Below are positions 1 through 9,840 of a stretch of 64,000 bases of DNA, one piece after another; the stretch's first letter is position 1, and every line of letters starts with the position of its first letter. Source of the stretch: Arthrobacter sp. PAMC 25486 (GTDB taxonomy: Bacteria; Actinomycetota; Actinomycetes; Actinomycetales; Micrococcaceae); contig NZ_CP007595.1 of the NCBI RefSeq assembly GCF_000785535.1, forward strand, positions 930,001-994,000, read 5' to 3'. The notes below the pieces were generated by a model. It made no database searches and was not told the origin of the DNA. It worked only from the letters and a program-made list of their open reading frames with translations. The translations under genes were made by a program, and so were the position numbers.

Positions 1-1
1 C

Positions 2-706
2 ATCATCATGGCCGACCTGCCGGGGTTTGGGGCCTCCCCCGCTTTCGTGCACGGCAGGCACGACGTTCCCGGATACGGCGACTTTCTGGGTGACTTCCTG
101 GACGCCTTGGACCTGGGCCAGGACACCGTACTGCTGGGCCACTCCTTTGGTTCGATCGTTGTCAGCCATTTTGTTGCCGCCAATCCCGGGCGGGTTTATC
201 CGCTAATCCTCGTCAACCCGATCGCCTCCCCCGCATTGGAGGGGCCCAAGGGCATCATGACGAAGCTTGCGGTGTTTTACTACTGGGCCTCCGCCAGGCT
301 GCCCGCGGCACTGGGCAACGCCTTGTTGCGCAGCAGGCTCATTGTGCACGTCATGAGCGTGACCATGGCCAAAACCCGCGACAAATCCCTGCTCGCCTTC
401 ATTCACGGCCAGCACCATGCGTACTTCAGCGGCTTCGCCGACCGGGACATGCTCCTGGAATCCTTCCAGGCATCGGTCAGCGGCACGGTGCGAGAGGTGG
501 CGGCCCAACTTTCGCTGCCGACCCTGCTGATCGCCGGTGCGGAAGACGAGATCGCCACGCTGCCCAGGCAGCATGACCTGCTTGAGCTCCTGCCTAATGG
601 CGAACTGCTGGTCATCGACAAGGTGGGCCACCTGATCCACTACGAAACACCCGAACCCGCGGCCGCAGCCATCACCGACTTCCTCGAAAGGCACCCCGCC
701 CAGTGA
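2..706 (+). CDS. Alpha/beta hydrolase, 5' end outside window
   Basis: This is the C-terminal part of an alpha/beta-hydrolase-fold enzyme. The reading frame is open to the left edge, and the first visible residues (DLPGFGAS) correspond to the strand-4 region of the fold, so the oxyanion strand and the true start are missing. The nucleophile elbow GHSFGS is visible, with Ser about 46 residues after the ATG at 8. An acidic residue in GAEDEIA and a His in KVGHLIHYE near the C terminus complete a plausible catalytic triad. The substrate cannot be told from sequence. The stop overlaps the GTG of the following glycosyltransferase by 4 bp, so the two are co-transcribed and translationally coupled. 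A role linked to a glycosylated or lipid product is inference only. Confidence 0.85.
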   Translation: MIMADLPGFGASPAFVHGRHDVPGYGDFLGDFLDALDLGQDTVLLGHSFGSIVVSHFVAANPGRVYPLILVNPIASPALEGPKGIMTKLAVFYYWASARLPAALGNALLRSRLIVHVMSVTMAKTRDKSLLAFIHGQHHAYFSGFADRDMLLESFQASVSGTVREVAAQLSLPTLLIAGAEDEIATLPRQHDLLELLPNGELLVIDKVGHLIHYETPEPAAAAITDFLERHPAQ

Positions 707-1830
707 GCCACGCCGTCCCCCCGCCTGCAAACTCCGGCCACCCCGTTAGCCCCGAAAAACCAAAGATCGTCATGGATGCCCGGTTCACCCGCATGGACCA
801 CCACGACGGCATCAGCCGTTACGGCGCAAGTCTGATGACCGCCGTCGCACCTTATGCCGATGTGACCATGCTGATTCATGATGAGTGCCAGCTCGCCCTG
901 CTGCCGGAGCTGCCGTGGGTGAAGATCAACTCACCGCTGTCGCCGATGGAACTGTTGGTGGCACGGCACGTGAATAAGCTGGGCGCCGACCTCGTGTTTT
1001 GCCCCATGCAGACCATGGGCAGCTGGGGGCGGAAATATCCGCTGGTGCTGACGCTGCACGACCTCATTTACTACGAGCACCCCGCCCCGCCCGGCTTCCT
1101 GCCGGCGCCGGTGCGCGTGCTGTGGCGGCTGTACCACAAGGCGTTTTGGCCGCAGCGGGTGTTGCTGAACCGCGCCAATGTGGTGGCCACCATCAGCCAT
1201 ACGACGCTCGCGCTGATGCGGCGCCACAAGCTCACGAAGCGGCCCGTGCGAATCATTGGCAACGCCCCTCAAGGCGACCGGACGCCGAGGGATCCTGCCG
1301 TTGCGCCGGAGAAGTCGCTGGCGTACATGGGCTCGTTCATGCCCTACAAGAATGTTGAGACGTTGATTCTCGGCATGGGCGAGCTGCCCGATTTTACGCT
1401 CAACCTGCTCAGCCGCATCACCCCTGCTCGCCGCGCCGAACTGGAGGCGCTGGTGCCTGCCGGGGCATCCGTCATGTTCCACAACGGCGTCAGCGATGCC
1501 GAATACGATGATCTGCTGCTGCGCACCACCGCACTGGTCACCTTGTCGAAGGCCGAGGGATACGGCCTGCCGCTGGTCGAGGCCATGGCGCTCGGGACCC
1601 CGGTTGTGGTGGCAGACACCGAGATCTTCCGGGAAGTTGGGGGCACGGCAGCGCACTATGTGCCGGCCGATTCGCCGTCGGACTTTGCCGCCGCAGTGCG
1701 CGCCTTGGCCACACCCGGCGCGTGGGCGCAAAGCTCGACGGCGTCCGTCGCCCAGGCGGGCACGTTCAGTTGGGATGCTTCGGCGCGGGAGTTGCTGGCC
1801 ATTGCAGAGGAGCTGCGCGGCCAGCCATGA
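703..1830 (+). CDS. Glycosyltransferase family 4 (GT-B)
   Basis: This 375-residue protein has the GT-B layout of retaining GT4 enzymes. The N-terminal acceptor domain contains the DxRFTRMDHHDGISRY segment, typical of GT4 enzymes related to mannosyltransferases. The C-terminal nucleotide-sugar domain starts near residue 205 with AYMGSFMPYKNVE. The family EX7E-type donor-binding motif is present as SKAEGYGLPLVEAM. It lacks a signal peptide and clear TM segments, so it probably acts at the cytoplasmic membrane face. It starts with GTG inside the hydrolase stop (GTGA) and ends inside the next start (ATGA), giving a tight three-gene unit. Donor and acceptor sugars are unknown. Confidence 0.9.
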   Translation: MSHAVPPPANSGHPVSPEKPKIVMDARFTRMDHHDGISRYGASLMTAVAPYADVTMLIHDECQLALLPELPWVKINSPLSPMELLVARHVNKLGADLVFCPMQTMGSWGRKYPLVLTLHDLIYYEHPAPPGFLPAPVRVLWRLYHKAFWPQRVLLNRANVVATISHTTLALMRRHKLTKRPVRIIGNAPQGDRTPRDPAVAPEKSLAYMGSFMPYKNVETLILGMGELPDFTLNLLSRITPARRAELEALVPAGASVMFHNGVSDAEYDDLLLRTTALVTLSKAEGYGLPLVEAMALGTPVVVADTEIFREVGGTAAHYVPADSPSDFAAAVRALATPGAWAQSSTASVAQAGTFSWDASARELLAIAEELRGQP

Positions 1831-4331
1831 CCCTGCCATTGATTCGCGCCCGCAAGAAACCACACTTCGGGCTGCCGTGGCTCGCCATGCTGTTGGGATT
1901 GAGCACCCTGATCTTCGCTTTTCAGGGCGTCAAGGCGGTGACCGCCTCGCCGGAGGCGCAGCTTGAGGTTGTTGTGGAGGGCCGGCATTCGCTGAACATC
2001 TCCCAAGCGAGCGTCGATGCTGTCTTGGCGGAACCCATCAAGACGTGGAAGCCACTGCGACTGCGCGTGGTTGACAGGCTGTTAAGTTCCGACGAGCGGC
2101 AGGGACGTGTGGAGCTGGACGCCGATGTCATCCTGACGACGGCCATCGTCAAGGACACAAGTGTTGACAACAAATCCGAGTACCGCTACATCGGGGCAGG
2201 GATCTACCCTGCTGATCCGGACAGGCACAGGAACTCCGAGAACAGGTCCGCGATCAATGACGGTTACATGGACAATGTGGGCATTGGGCATGGACCCAAG
2301 GCTATAGTTGCAGCGGCGCAACGGGCGGCCGACGTCCTTGACAAGGGGCCCCTACGCAGCCCGCTTTTCTGGCTGGCTGGAACAGTGACCGGGCTGGCGC
2401 TCACCATTATCTCGTTAGCGTTCTCCCTGTCCAGGCGCAAACGGCGTGAATTGGTTTTTCGCCGGCTGACGGCTGCGCAGCGCAAGCTTGCCGGTGTTGT
2501 CCTTGAGCTTGAGGCACTCGAGGTCACCTACCATGCCACTCCTGCTGAGCACCGCACTCCAGGGTTTATCTACACATGGGTCAGAATCCGCAATGTGTCG
2601 TTGGAATTGGCCCGCACCGAAGACGCGGCGATGGAGGCCGTCTACACCTCGTCCACTGCACTGAACCCTGAAACTGCGGATCTCCTGGAGAAGTTTGAGC
2701 ACGAGGCCCAACGCCTGGCAACCATGGCGGACGCGCTTATGGGGGCGGGTTCGGTGCTGGGAATGCTCGCCGGCAGCCAGGGGGTCCTGGACCGACTGGC
2801 CGCCCCGATGACATTTTCCGCCCGGGAACTGCTGACCCGGCTGGGCAACCGGCCTGCCGGGTTAGTGTCTGTGAGACGGGTGAAACGGTTTGAGAGAGCA
2901 TTGCACGCATTGCTTGCCGTGCTGACCGGTGACCGCGCTGACAATAGACACATCGAGGCGTGGAGGACGGCAGAAATTGAGCTGGGACGCTGCGCCGCAT
3001 CCATCAACCGTTCACTGCGGCAGACCCAGCAGGGACGCGCCGGGGCCGTCCAGACGACCCGGGAGGACGTCTCAGCTCTGCGCTCAGGATTGGGGCTGTC
3101 CCCCGCCGGTTCACAGAGAACCCTGCAGGCGTTGGATGAGGCCAATGCAGCGGCGCACGCGTTGTTTGGGCCGCTGCCCGGCACCAACGATGCCGCGCCT
3201 GTGGTGCTGCGCGAGTTCAGCTGGATCGACATTTTGCCGAAGTTCAGCTGGAGAGTCTTCCTTCCGAGACCGTCCACGGATGCTCCGTGGGTTGTCGGGT
3301 GCTTTGCCGTTGTGATCATCTCGTTGGTTGTCAGTGGAATCGTGGTTGCCAAGGTGCCGCAACGCCCGGGATGGCAACTCACCGGCACCCATGCACTGCA
3401 GTCATTGGAATTTGACGGAGACACCAGCAGCCTCGATGAGGAGCTGATCCGAGCGCAACTGTCCGATATATTCCCGCCCGATCTAAAGATCATCGTTGCC
3501 ATGCGCAGCGCCGTGGACTATCTGCACATCGACCCGGAGTCACTCACGATCGAGGGACAGCTCGCAGACAAGCAAGACCCGCAAGTCGGACTTGATGCCA
3601 TGTGGCGAGTCAAGGGAGAGTTTCCCGAGCTCCTCGACGAGGCGACGGGCGAGCTCAAACCGGACCGCACCATCCTGCCCGTGTGGAGGCTGGACAACGG
3701 GACTTTCTCCGTCCCCAATCCCATTGCCGGGGTTGTGCAAATGGGCGGCTACCCCGGCATCGGCGACGCCACGTGGAACTACGGGAGATACTTCTTTTAC
3801 AAAAGTGGAGACTACAGTGTGATCGGCGCCGTGAAAGACCTCGGACGAGGACTGCAGGCAAACAACTACGTCGAACCCGAAATGAACAGGTTCTGGGTTT
3901 TTGTTCTGCTGGCCTTGACTATCGGTCTTGGCTTGCTCACTCTGGCCATGGTTATCAGCTACGGCGGAGTCATATCCATGAGACTTGGGAGGTTTGGGCG
4001 CAGTGCGGGCACGCTCAAACAGCTTCGCACAGAGTTGGACACCCTCACATTGGGCTTGGACGATTCGAGGATCAATGCAGTGGCCGTGCTTGGCCGGGGG
4101 AAGGGTGCTGCACCGGCAGAGTCGGACCAACGAATCTTTGAAAGTGCCTTGGCCATGGCATGGCGGATGGTGGACGATTTAGCGGCACGTCCCTTGTCCC
4201 AGCGACTGGACGCCGAATACGTGGCCCAAGTTGCGAAGCTCGAGCGGCTGATCTTCACGCTTGGCATGCGTGACCACGATGTCCAGAAACGCACCCGAAA
4301 GCTGCTGGATGCAACCCTGGGGAACAAGTAG
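1827..4331 (+). CDS. Large four-TM protein of unknown function
   Basis: I do not recognise this 834-residue protein. The start is the ATG overlapping the glycosyltransferase stop (ATGA); an upstream in-frame alternative at 1722 would lie deep inside that gene. Four hydrophobic helices are visible, near residues 15-34, 180-202, 488-510 and 688-712. They separate an exported domain of about 145 residues, a helical cytoplasmic segment of about 285 residues after a SRRKRRE stop-transfer signal, a second exported domain of about 175 residues, and a cytoplasmic C-terminal helical tail. The middle segment is rich in Leu, Ala, Glu and Arg and may form coiled coils. Coupling to a GT4 enzyme suggests a cell-envelope role, but this is inference. 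Confidence 0.8.
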   Translation: MTLPLIRARKKPHFGLPWLAMLLGLSTLIFAFQGVKAVTASPEAQLEVVVEGRHSLNISQASVDAVLAEPIKTWKPLRLRVVDRLLSSDERQGRVELDADVILTTAIVKDTSVDNKSEYRYIGAGIYPADPDRHRNSENRSAINDGYMDNVGIGHGPKAIVAAAQRAADVLDKGPLRSPLFWLAGTVTGLALTIISLAFSLSRRKRRELVFRRLTAAQRKLAGVVLELEALEVTYHATPAEHRTPGFIYTWVRIRNVSLELARTEDAAMEAVYTSSTALNPETADLLEKFEHEAQRLATMADALMGAGSVLGMLAGSQGVLDRLAAPMTFSARELLTRLGNRPAGLVSVRRVKRFERALHALLAVLTGDRADNRHIEAWRTAEIELGRCAASINRSLRQTQQGRAGAVQTTREDVSALRSGLGLSPAGSQRTLQALDEANAAAHALFGPLPGTNDAAPVVLREFSWIDILPKFSWRVFLPRPSTDAPWVVGCFAVVIISLVVSGIVVAKVPQRPGWQLTGTHALQSLEFDGDTSSLDEELIRAQLSDIFPPDLKIIVAMRSAVDYLHIDPESLTIEGQLADKQDPQVGLDAMWRVKGEFPELLDEATGELKPDRTILPVWRLDNGTFSVPNPIAGVVQMGGYPGIGDATWNYGRYFFYKSGDYSVIGAVKDLGRGLQANNYVEPEMNRFWVFVLLALTIGLGLLTLAMVISYGGVISMRLGRFGRSAGTLKQLRTELDTLTLGLDDSRINAVAVLGRGKGAAPAESDQRIFESALAMAWRMVDDLAARPLSQRLDAEYVAQVAKLERLIFTLGMRDHDVQKRTRKLLDATLGNK

Positions 4332-4357
4332 CTGGATCGTGGCTCCGAGGACGTGAG

Positions 4358-4402
4358 CTCTGAGGGGTGTGGGCTCTGAGGGGTGTGGGCTCTGAGTGCG
4401 TG
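4358..4402 (+). repeat. 16-bp tandem repeat, 2.3 copies
   Basis: CTCTGAGGGGTGTGGG occurs at 4358-4373 and again at 4374-4389, and a partial third copy follows. It lies between two convergent stop codons (4331 on plus, 4482 on minus), so it is non-coding. No clear hairpin is formed. Confidence 0.8.
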
Positions 4403-4481
4403 GCGTGACCAGCATTGCCCTGTGGCTGAAGCCGGTGGGCGGTCATGTCAAGGCTCCGAACGTTGCGGTGTTATTTCGCGG

Positions 4482-7145
4482 CTATTTCGCGTGCGTCCGG
4501 AGGTATTTGAAGATGCTGCGTTCCAGCGGGCTGGCAAGGTCTGCATGGTCCGGGCTCCTGCCACCGGGACGGGAATTCTCAGGTTGCGTGCTCGCGGCTG
4601 GCATGTCCATGGGCTGACTGCCCTCGGGGGTGGTGAGGGCCTTGTCCAGGCGCTTCTTCAACCATTTCGGGTAGGCCGGGCGCTGGAGTTTGATGCATTC
4701 AGGGGCCCGGTACGTCCCGGACGGTGACACCCACCCCACCCGGCCGTCACCACAGAGCCTGGGTGTCCAGCCGTGCAGGCGGAGCCCGGTCCGCCACGGC
4801 TCCGCCCACCGACGCAGATTGCCCTTGCGGTCCTTGTCGTCTTTGAAGTGCTTCAGCGCATGATGTTTCCGGCACGCCGGGAACAGGTTCTCCATGGTGC
4901 TCTTCCCACCGGAGTCGAAACTTTGTACATGATCCAGCTCGGTATCCATCACCGGGTTCGTGCAATTCGGGAAATAGCAGCCACCGGCCAACGCCTGTAG
5001 CACGGACCGCTCCGAATCTTTCAACGTGTACCGCTGCGGCTCCAACGGCAACGCCTCCCCCGTGATCGGGTCCGTGAGCACCCGCAAGAACGTGTTCGAG
5101 CCGGACAACAGCTTCCTGGCGATCTCCAACGGCACCGGCCCGGCAGTACTGTCATCAAGTTCCGCCGGTTCATCCGTGATGCCCAGCAACCCCAGGAACG
5201 AAACCTTCACCAACACCAGCGCCTTGGGCATCGGCGGATCCAGCAACACCGGATACCCACCCAAACGGGTGAGTTGTTCCAGATAGGCCTCCTGCTCCTG
5301 TGACTCCCGCAGCGGTTGCTCAGCAATCCCATCCACCCGACCATCCACATACCCGGAACCGTCACCAACCAAAAACCCTTCCACCGGCACATCATCATGA
5401 CCGGCGCTGCCATCGGCGGGACCTGCCCCGTGGCTACCCGAGGCACCACCACCATGCTCAGCAGAAGATTCTGCGGGGTGACCAGCAGCGCGGGCGCCAG
5501 TGTGGCTGGCAGCAGGACCGCCGCTGTCATCATCACCGCTGCCGGTTGACACCACTGTTCCCTCGAGCGGCCCCTCGTCAGCGACGGCATCAGCATGGGC
5601 GTCGGAGTCGGCGTCTGGGTCAGCGTCTGGGTAGCCTGATGTTTCCAGGGTTTCCCGCAGAGCTTCGCCATCGGACTCTCCCCCGCCCCCAACCCCAGCG
5701 TCGCCTATGCTGAGCTGCGCCCTGGCGGACTGGCCGGTATCGCTGCTTCGCTGGCTCTTCGGGGTGGGGCCGGTCAATTCCGGCAACTGCACCTCACTGT
5801 GTACCGGGTCCGGCAACCCATGAGCCCAGGGCGGCTCCTCATCCTCCAGGGTCACCCCAAACGCAGACTTCTCCCCAAACGGAACATACCCCACGCCCTG
5901 ATTCGCCTCGTTCGAGCCCCGGCCAAAACCACTGATAACCACCCCATCACCCACACTGGCACTGCCCTCATGACCCTCCGGTCTGGGATTGCCATCACGG
6001 CCGCCATGGTTGGGACTGTCGGTGAAACCGGCACTGCCGCCGGTGCTCGCGGTGCCTCCGAAGCCCGTACGATAACCGGCACCGTCAGAGCTTTCGTCTC
6101 CGGTCTCGTTGTGACCGCGGGAACCGTTTCGACCAGGGGAACCGTTGCGGTCCCGGTCAGGGTTCGTGTTCTGGTTCTGGGTGGTGTGGCGGGCGTTGGC
6201 CGGAAGTTCCTGACCCATCAGCAAGATGGAGGCGATGTCGGCACGGAGCTGGTCCAGCGTCCGGTACTCGGTACAGTCTTCTCCGGAACCAGAGGCGACG
6301 GCCTCACGCTGGCGTTCCAGAGCGTCGGCCTTGACGGCCCGGGCCGCCCGGGTGCAATGGACCATGATCGCGTTCGCCGCGATCGTGGGAATATGCAACT
6401 CCACCCAATTCATCCCGTCCCTGCCCGGATCATTGGTGATCTTCCGGCCCCGGAAGGCTTCCTTCACCCGGGCATCCAACGAGTCCGGGAACAATGACTC
6501 CCGCGCCTGCCGGGCCTTGTTGGCGAACCTCAACGCCGTGGTCCCCTCAGCCAGCAATAACAACCGTCCCTCAAACACGGCCGCGTCCTCGACCGACACC
6601 TGAGGAGTCTCACCCAGAGTGCCCAACTCATTCAAAATAGTGAGCGCATGCCGCCAAGACAACACGCCCAACCCCAGTGCCGCCCAGGTCTTCGGATGCT
6701 CCTGTAAGTTCACAGCGTGGGCGGACAGGGCGGCCGCGGTGCGTTCGGGGATGCCCAGTGCTGCCGCGATCTCTGCCACGCAACCCGTCTCAGCCATCCC
6801 GGTCTGGTATCGACTCAACCCGGTCGCCTCCGATTCCACCGCCAACGCCCCGAGAATCCGATCCACCACCGCCGCCTTCGACGCCGCCACGGCATTCTCC
6901 AACACCCGAATCTCATCCAACGAAGCCATCCCATCGGCAATCACCCACCGCGCCACCGACGCACGACTCGGCGGCTCCGGATCAGGAAAGGGAAACAACA
7001 CACAATCAGGCAACCCCGACAGGGCAACATTGTCAGACCCAAAGCGTTCAATAGAAGGAAGCGTAATCCCGGCAATCAGTGCAGCCACACCCTGTGCGGC
7101 TGCTTCCTCGTCCCGGTCCCCGGGGACAAACGCCCGACTACTCAT
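4482..7145 (-). CDS. DUF222 / HNH endonuclease domain protein (13E12 repeat family)
   Basis: This 887-residue protein belongs to the actinobacterial family with an N-terminal DUF222 region and a C-terminal HNH nuclease-like domain, the 13E12 repeat family. The HNH segment lies near residues 720-770. It has CYFPNC followed by a DHV metal-binding core and a second cysteine and paired histidines (CRKHH), so zinc and metal ligands look intact. Between the two domains (roughly residues 325-620) is an unusually long low-complexity linker rich in Gly, Asn, Ser and Asp, including repeated Asp-Ala dipeptides. I chose the ATG at 7145 over an upstream TTG at 7181. The gene stands alone between the GT operon and priA. 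These genes are multi-copy and possibly mobile in actinobacteria; function is unproven. Confidence 0.85.
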   Translation of the reverse strand: MSSRAFVPGDRDEEAAAQGVAALIAGITLPSIERFGSDNVALSGLPDCVLFPFPDPEPPSRASVARWVIADGMASLDEIRVLENAVAASKAAVVDRILGALAVESEATGLSRYQTGMAETGCVAEIAAALGIPERTAAALSAHAVNLQEHPKTWAALGLGVLSWRHALTILNELGTLGETPQVSVEDAAVFEGRLLLLAEGTTALRFANKARQARESLFPDSLDARVKEAFRGRKITNDPGRDGMNWVELHIPTIAANAIMVHCTRAARAVKADALERQREAVASGSGEDCTEYRTLDQLRADIASILLMGQELPANARHTTQNQNTNPDRDRNGSPGRNGSRGHNETGDESSDGAGYRTGFGGTASTGGSAGFTDSPNHGGRDGNPRPEGHEGSASVGDGVVISGFGRGSNEANQGVGYVPFGEKSAFGVTLEDEEPPWAHGLPDPVHSEVQLPELTGPTPKSQRSSDTGQSARAQLSIGDAGVGGGGESDGEALRETLETSGYPDADPDADSDAHADAVADEGPLEGTVVSTGSGDDDSGGPAASHTGARAAGHPAESSAEHGGGASGSHGAGPADGSAGHDDVPVEGFLVGDGSGYVDGRVDGIAEQPLRESQEQEAYLEQLTRLGGYPVLLDPPMPKALVLVKVSFLGLLGITDEPAELDDSTAGPVPLEIARKLLSGSNTFLRVLTDPITGEALPLEPQRYTLKDSERSVLQALAGGCYFPNCTNPVMDTELDHVQSFDSGGKSTMENLFPACRKHHALKHFKDDKDRKGNLRRWAEPWRTGLRLHGWTPRLCGDGRVGWVSPSGTYRAPECIKLQRPAYPKWLKKRLDKALTTPEGSQPMDMPAASTQPENSRPGGRSPDHADLASPLERSIFKYLRTHAK

Positions 7146-7364
7146 AAAAACAACACTACGCTCACCGTAACAAGAACGCAATAGTTCCTAGAACAATATT
7201 TCGAAGCATGTTATGGAAACCACGACAAAACCAGCCAATAGGCGGTGCTGCGGCGTCGGGAGAAACAGGGCACTAAATGGTGCCGTGTCCGAAGAAGCGA
7301 TGGACGCTTAGCGCTGGAGTCGCCGTCGTCCATCACAGGACAACGGAGGCTCTGAACAGAAAAG

Positions 7365-9716
7365 CTACAACACGTCGAGCCCGTCGCAGCGGACCTGAAC
7401 TGGCGAGCCGATGCGGCGGGCGGCATTGGAGACCTTCAGTGCCCGCATGTCGGCGGTGACGGCGGCCGCCATGGAATAGGGAAAGAGCAGGATGGTCCGG
7501 TAGTCGGGGACCTCGTCGGCACCCGGGCCTACCGCCGGGGAAGGCACGGGAGCGGGGCCGATGCTGCGCACGGCGCCGGGGAGTTTCAAGGCGGCCTGGA
7601 ACGCAGCAACATCGCCTTCGCGTCCGGTCAATGAGGCGAGACGCATGGCCGGCGGCAGTCCCAGTTCGTGACGCAGGGCAAACTCACGCTCGGCATGGCC
7701 CGCCGGATCCCAGCGGACCAGGGCCGAGACTTCCACCGATTCCTCCGCCGTGACCACCACAATCCCGCCATCCTGCGCCGGCCGAACGAGAGCCGCGGCG
7801 TTCATCCAGCGGCGCAGCGTCTCCTCCCCCGCCCGCAGGGATTCGCGCCGGAGCATGGAATCTCCGTCGAGCAGCAGGGCCGCCGCATAGCCACGGGGCG
7901 CAACAGGTTCGGCACCAATGGTTGCCACAACAATGGCGGGCCGGTCCGGCACGGTGGCCTTGATATGGTCGCCAGAGGATGAAACAACGGGCACCGACGG
8001 GAACGCTCGGCCCAGCTCTTCGGCAGTGCGCAAAGCCCCGACGGCGATGGCCCGCAGCTGCTGGAAGCCGCAGGTGCTGCAGCTGAATGCCGTCTCGGCC
8101 TGTCCGCACCACTTGCACGTCACCATGGTCGAGGTGGATCCCGGCGCCCGCGACTGCATGAGCGGCCCCGTGCAGTGCCGGCACCTGGCCACCTCACGGC
8201 AACGCTGGCAGGCAAGTCCCGGCGCGTACCCAGTCCGCGCCACCTGCACCAATACGGGTCCGAACTTCAGGGCCGCCTTCGCCGTGGCCCAGGCCCTGTG
8301 CGGCAGCCGCGCCAGGGCAGCGGCCGGGTCCCGTTCCTGCTCAAACGAATCCGAGGTGCTGATGACCCGGGCGGTGGCCTTTCGAACGGAGGGGCGCGCG
8401 GCAACAATTTCCTGTGCCCAACCCGTGGCGACCAAGCGCTGGGATTCACTGCTGCGGCTGTGTCCGGCCATCAGGACAGCGGCACCCTCCACCTCGGAGC
8501 GCAGCAGCAGCACGTCACGACTGTGTTGGTACGGGGCGCGCCGCTCGACGTGCAGCTCGTCGCCGTCGTCCCAACAGCAGACAAGGCCCAGATCTGCCAC
8601 AGGGGCGTAGGCAGCAGAGCGGGTGCCAATAACAATGCGCACATCTCCGGAAAGCACCCGCAGGAAATTGGCGTAGCGCAGGCTGGGACCGTCGTCCGCC
8701 GTCAGTTTCACAAAGCTGCCCTCGGGCAGCACGTCGGCAAAGGCACGCTCCAGAAGTTCCAGGTCACGCAGGTCCGGCACGACAACGATGGCCCCGCGGC
8801 CGGACAACTGGCAATAGGCCACAGCCTGGGCGATCTGGTGTTGCCATGAGTGGGCGCCAAAGCCGCTCAAGGCACCCAAGACGCCCTTAGGGCTGGCACC
8901 CATGGCCAGCTGCGTCAGGAAATCCTCGGCATGGGGATAATCGGCAAAGAGCGAGTGCCCGGGCTTGGCGGCCGCGGGCGGCTCCAGAGGGGTACCGGAC
9001 GCGGCCCCGGACGCGGCATGGGCATCTGCAACGGCGCGGACACCATCACCAGCACCAGCACCAGCACCAGCACTAGCACCAGCACCAGCACCAGCGCCAG
9101 CGGCTGAGGCTGAGGCTGCACCAGACCCTGCCCCGGCCGCAGAAACATCGGCCTGCGTGGCATCGTCGGCCGCCTTCTTCAGGTAGACCTTGTCCAGGCT
9201 GGCCACACGGGGCGGGACGGCCACCCGCAGCACGTCGGCCACGATGCCGCAGTAGCGGGCCGCAACCCTGTGCGCCAGTTCCAGGACCTGAGGCGCCAGC
9301 ACCGGAACGGCCGAATAAACCCGCGACAGGGGCACGAGCCGGTCACTTTCAGAAACGGCAATGCGCGCCACCAGGAAGCCGTTGAGGTCCTGGCCGGAGA
9401 ACTTGACCCGCACCCGCACACCCGGCTGCGCCTCGGCGTCAAGCTCCAGGGGGACGGAATAGTCAAAGAGCCGGTCCAAATGAGGCAGCGGCGAATCTAT
9501 GACGACCTGGGCGACGGGCAGGTGGTGCGCCAGAACCACTCCGCTGTGGGGGTCCGCCATGCGCTCCTTGGCGACAAATCCGCTGAGCAGGCTCAGTTGC
9601 ACACCCTCAGCCAGGTCGGAGTGGCCGGAGTCGGAATGCCCCGGCTCTCCAAGGAGGGGGGCATCACGGTGTCGATCCCCATGGCCAGGATCCGCATGGT
9701 TCAGTGCATCGTCCAT
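7365..9716 (-). CDS. priA: Primosomal protein N' (PriA), helicase-degenerate actinobacterial form
   Basis: PriA recognises stalled forks and reloads the replisome. The 783-residue protein has the N-terminal 3' DNA-binding domain (QVVIDSPLPHLDRLFDYSVP), a degenerate helicase core, and the paired zinc-binding cysteine clusters CQRCREVARCRHC and CKWC...CSTC near residues 497-550. No GxxxxGK[ST] Walker A is visible where it should be, as known for actinobacterial PriA, so ATPase activity is doubtful. An Ala/Gly-rich insert (about residues 190-240) is encoded by a CACCAG-type hexanucleotide repeat. GGAGG lies six bases before the ATG at 9716 and supports that start, although it adds about 50 residues before the usual domain. 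It follows metK, as in related genomes. Confidence 0.92.
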   Translation of the reverse strand: MDDALNHADPGHGDRHRDAPLLGEPGHSDSGHSDLAEGVQLSLLSGFVAKERMADPHSGVVLAHHLPVAQVVIDSPLPHLDRLFDYSVPLELDAEAQPGVRVRVKFSGQDLNGFLVARIAVSESDRLVPLSRVYSAVPVLAPQVLELAHRVAARYCGIVADVLRVAVPPRVASLDKVYLKKAADDATQADVSAAGAGSGAASASAAGAGAGAGASAGAGAGAGDGVRAVADAHAASGAASGTPLEPPAAAKPGHSLFADYPHAEDFLTQLAMGASPKGVLGALSGFGAHSWQHQIAQAVAYCQLSGRGAIVVVPDLRDLELLERAFADVLPEGSFVKLTADDGPSLRYANFLRVLSGDVRIVIGTRSAAYAPVADLGLVCCWDDGDELHVERRAPYQHSRDVLLLRSEVEGAAVLMAGHSRSSESQRLVATGWAQEIVAARPSVRKATARVISTSDSFEQERDPAAALARLPHRAWATAKAALKFGPVLVQVARTGYAPGLACQRCREVARCRHCTGPLMQSRAPGSTSTMVTCKWCGQAETAFSCSTCGFQQLRAIAVGALRTAEELGRAFPSVPVVSSSGDHIKATVPDRPAIVVATIGAEPVAPRGYAAALLLDGDSMLRRESLRAGEETLRRWMNAAALVRPAQDGGIVVVTAEESVEVSALVRWDPAGHAEREFALRHELGLPPAMRLASLTGREGDVAAFQAALKLPGAVRSIGPAPVPSPAVGPGADEVPDYRTILLFPYSMAAAVTADMRALKVSNAARRIGSPVQVRCDGLDVL
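9049..9100 (+). repeat. CACCAG-type hexanucleotide microsatellite inside priA
   Basis: About eight imperfect copies of a CACCAG hexamer run through the coding region of priA. On the coding strand they specify alternating Gly-Ala residues. Because the unit is six bases, copy-number change keeps the frame. Confidence 0.85.
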
Positions 9717-9775
9717 GAAGTCCTCCCAAAGTGTGTAGCTCGAAAACAGCCATTCAAGGAATTGCCGCTAAAACA

Positions 9776-9840
9776 AGCTAAGCACAGCCCACTGACAAAG
9801 GAGTCGGTGCACTGTGCTTGGCTGTGGACAGCGCTTAGCT
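9776..9840 (-). terminator. Nested inverted repeats downstream of metK
   Basis: AGCTAAGC (9776-9783) pairs with GCTTAGCT (9833-9840), and AAGCACAG (9780-9787) pairs with CTGTGCTT (9812-9819). The structure lies 17-80 bases past the metK stop on the minus strand and before the priA ribosome binding site. It could be a weak terminator or attenuator. No U-tract is evident. Confidence 0.35.
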
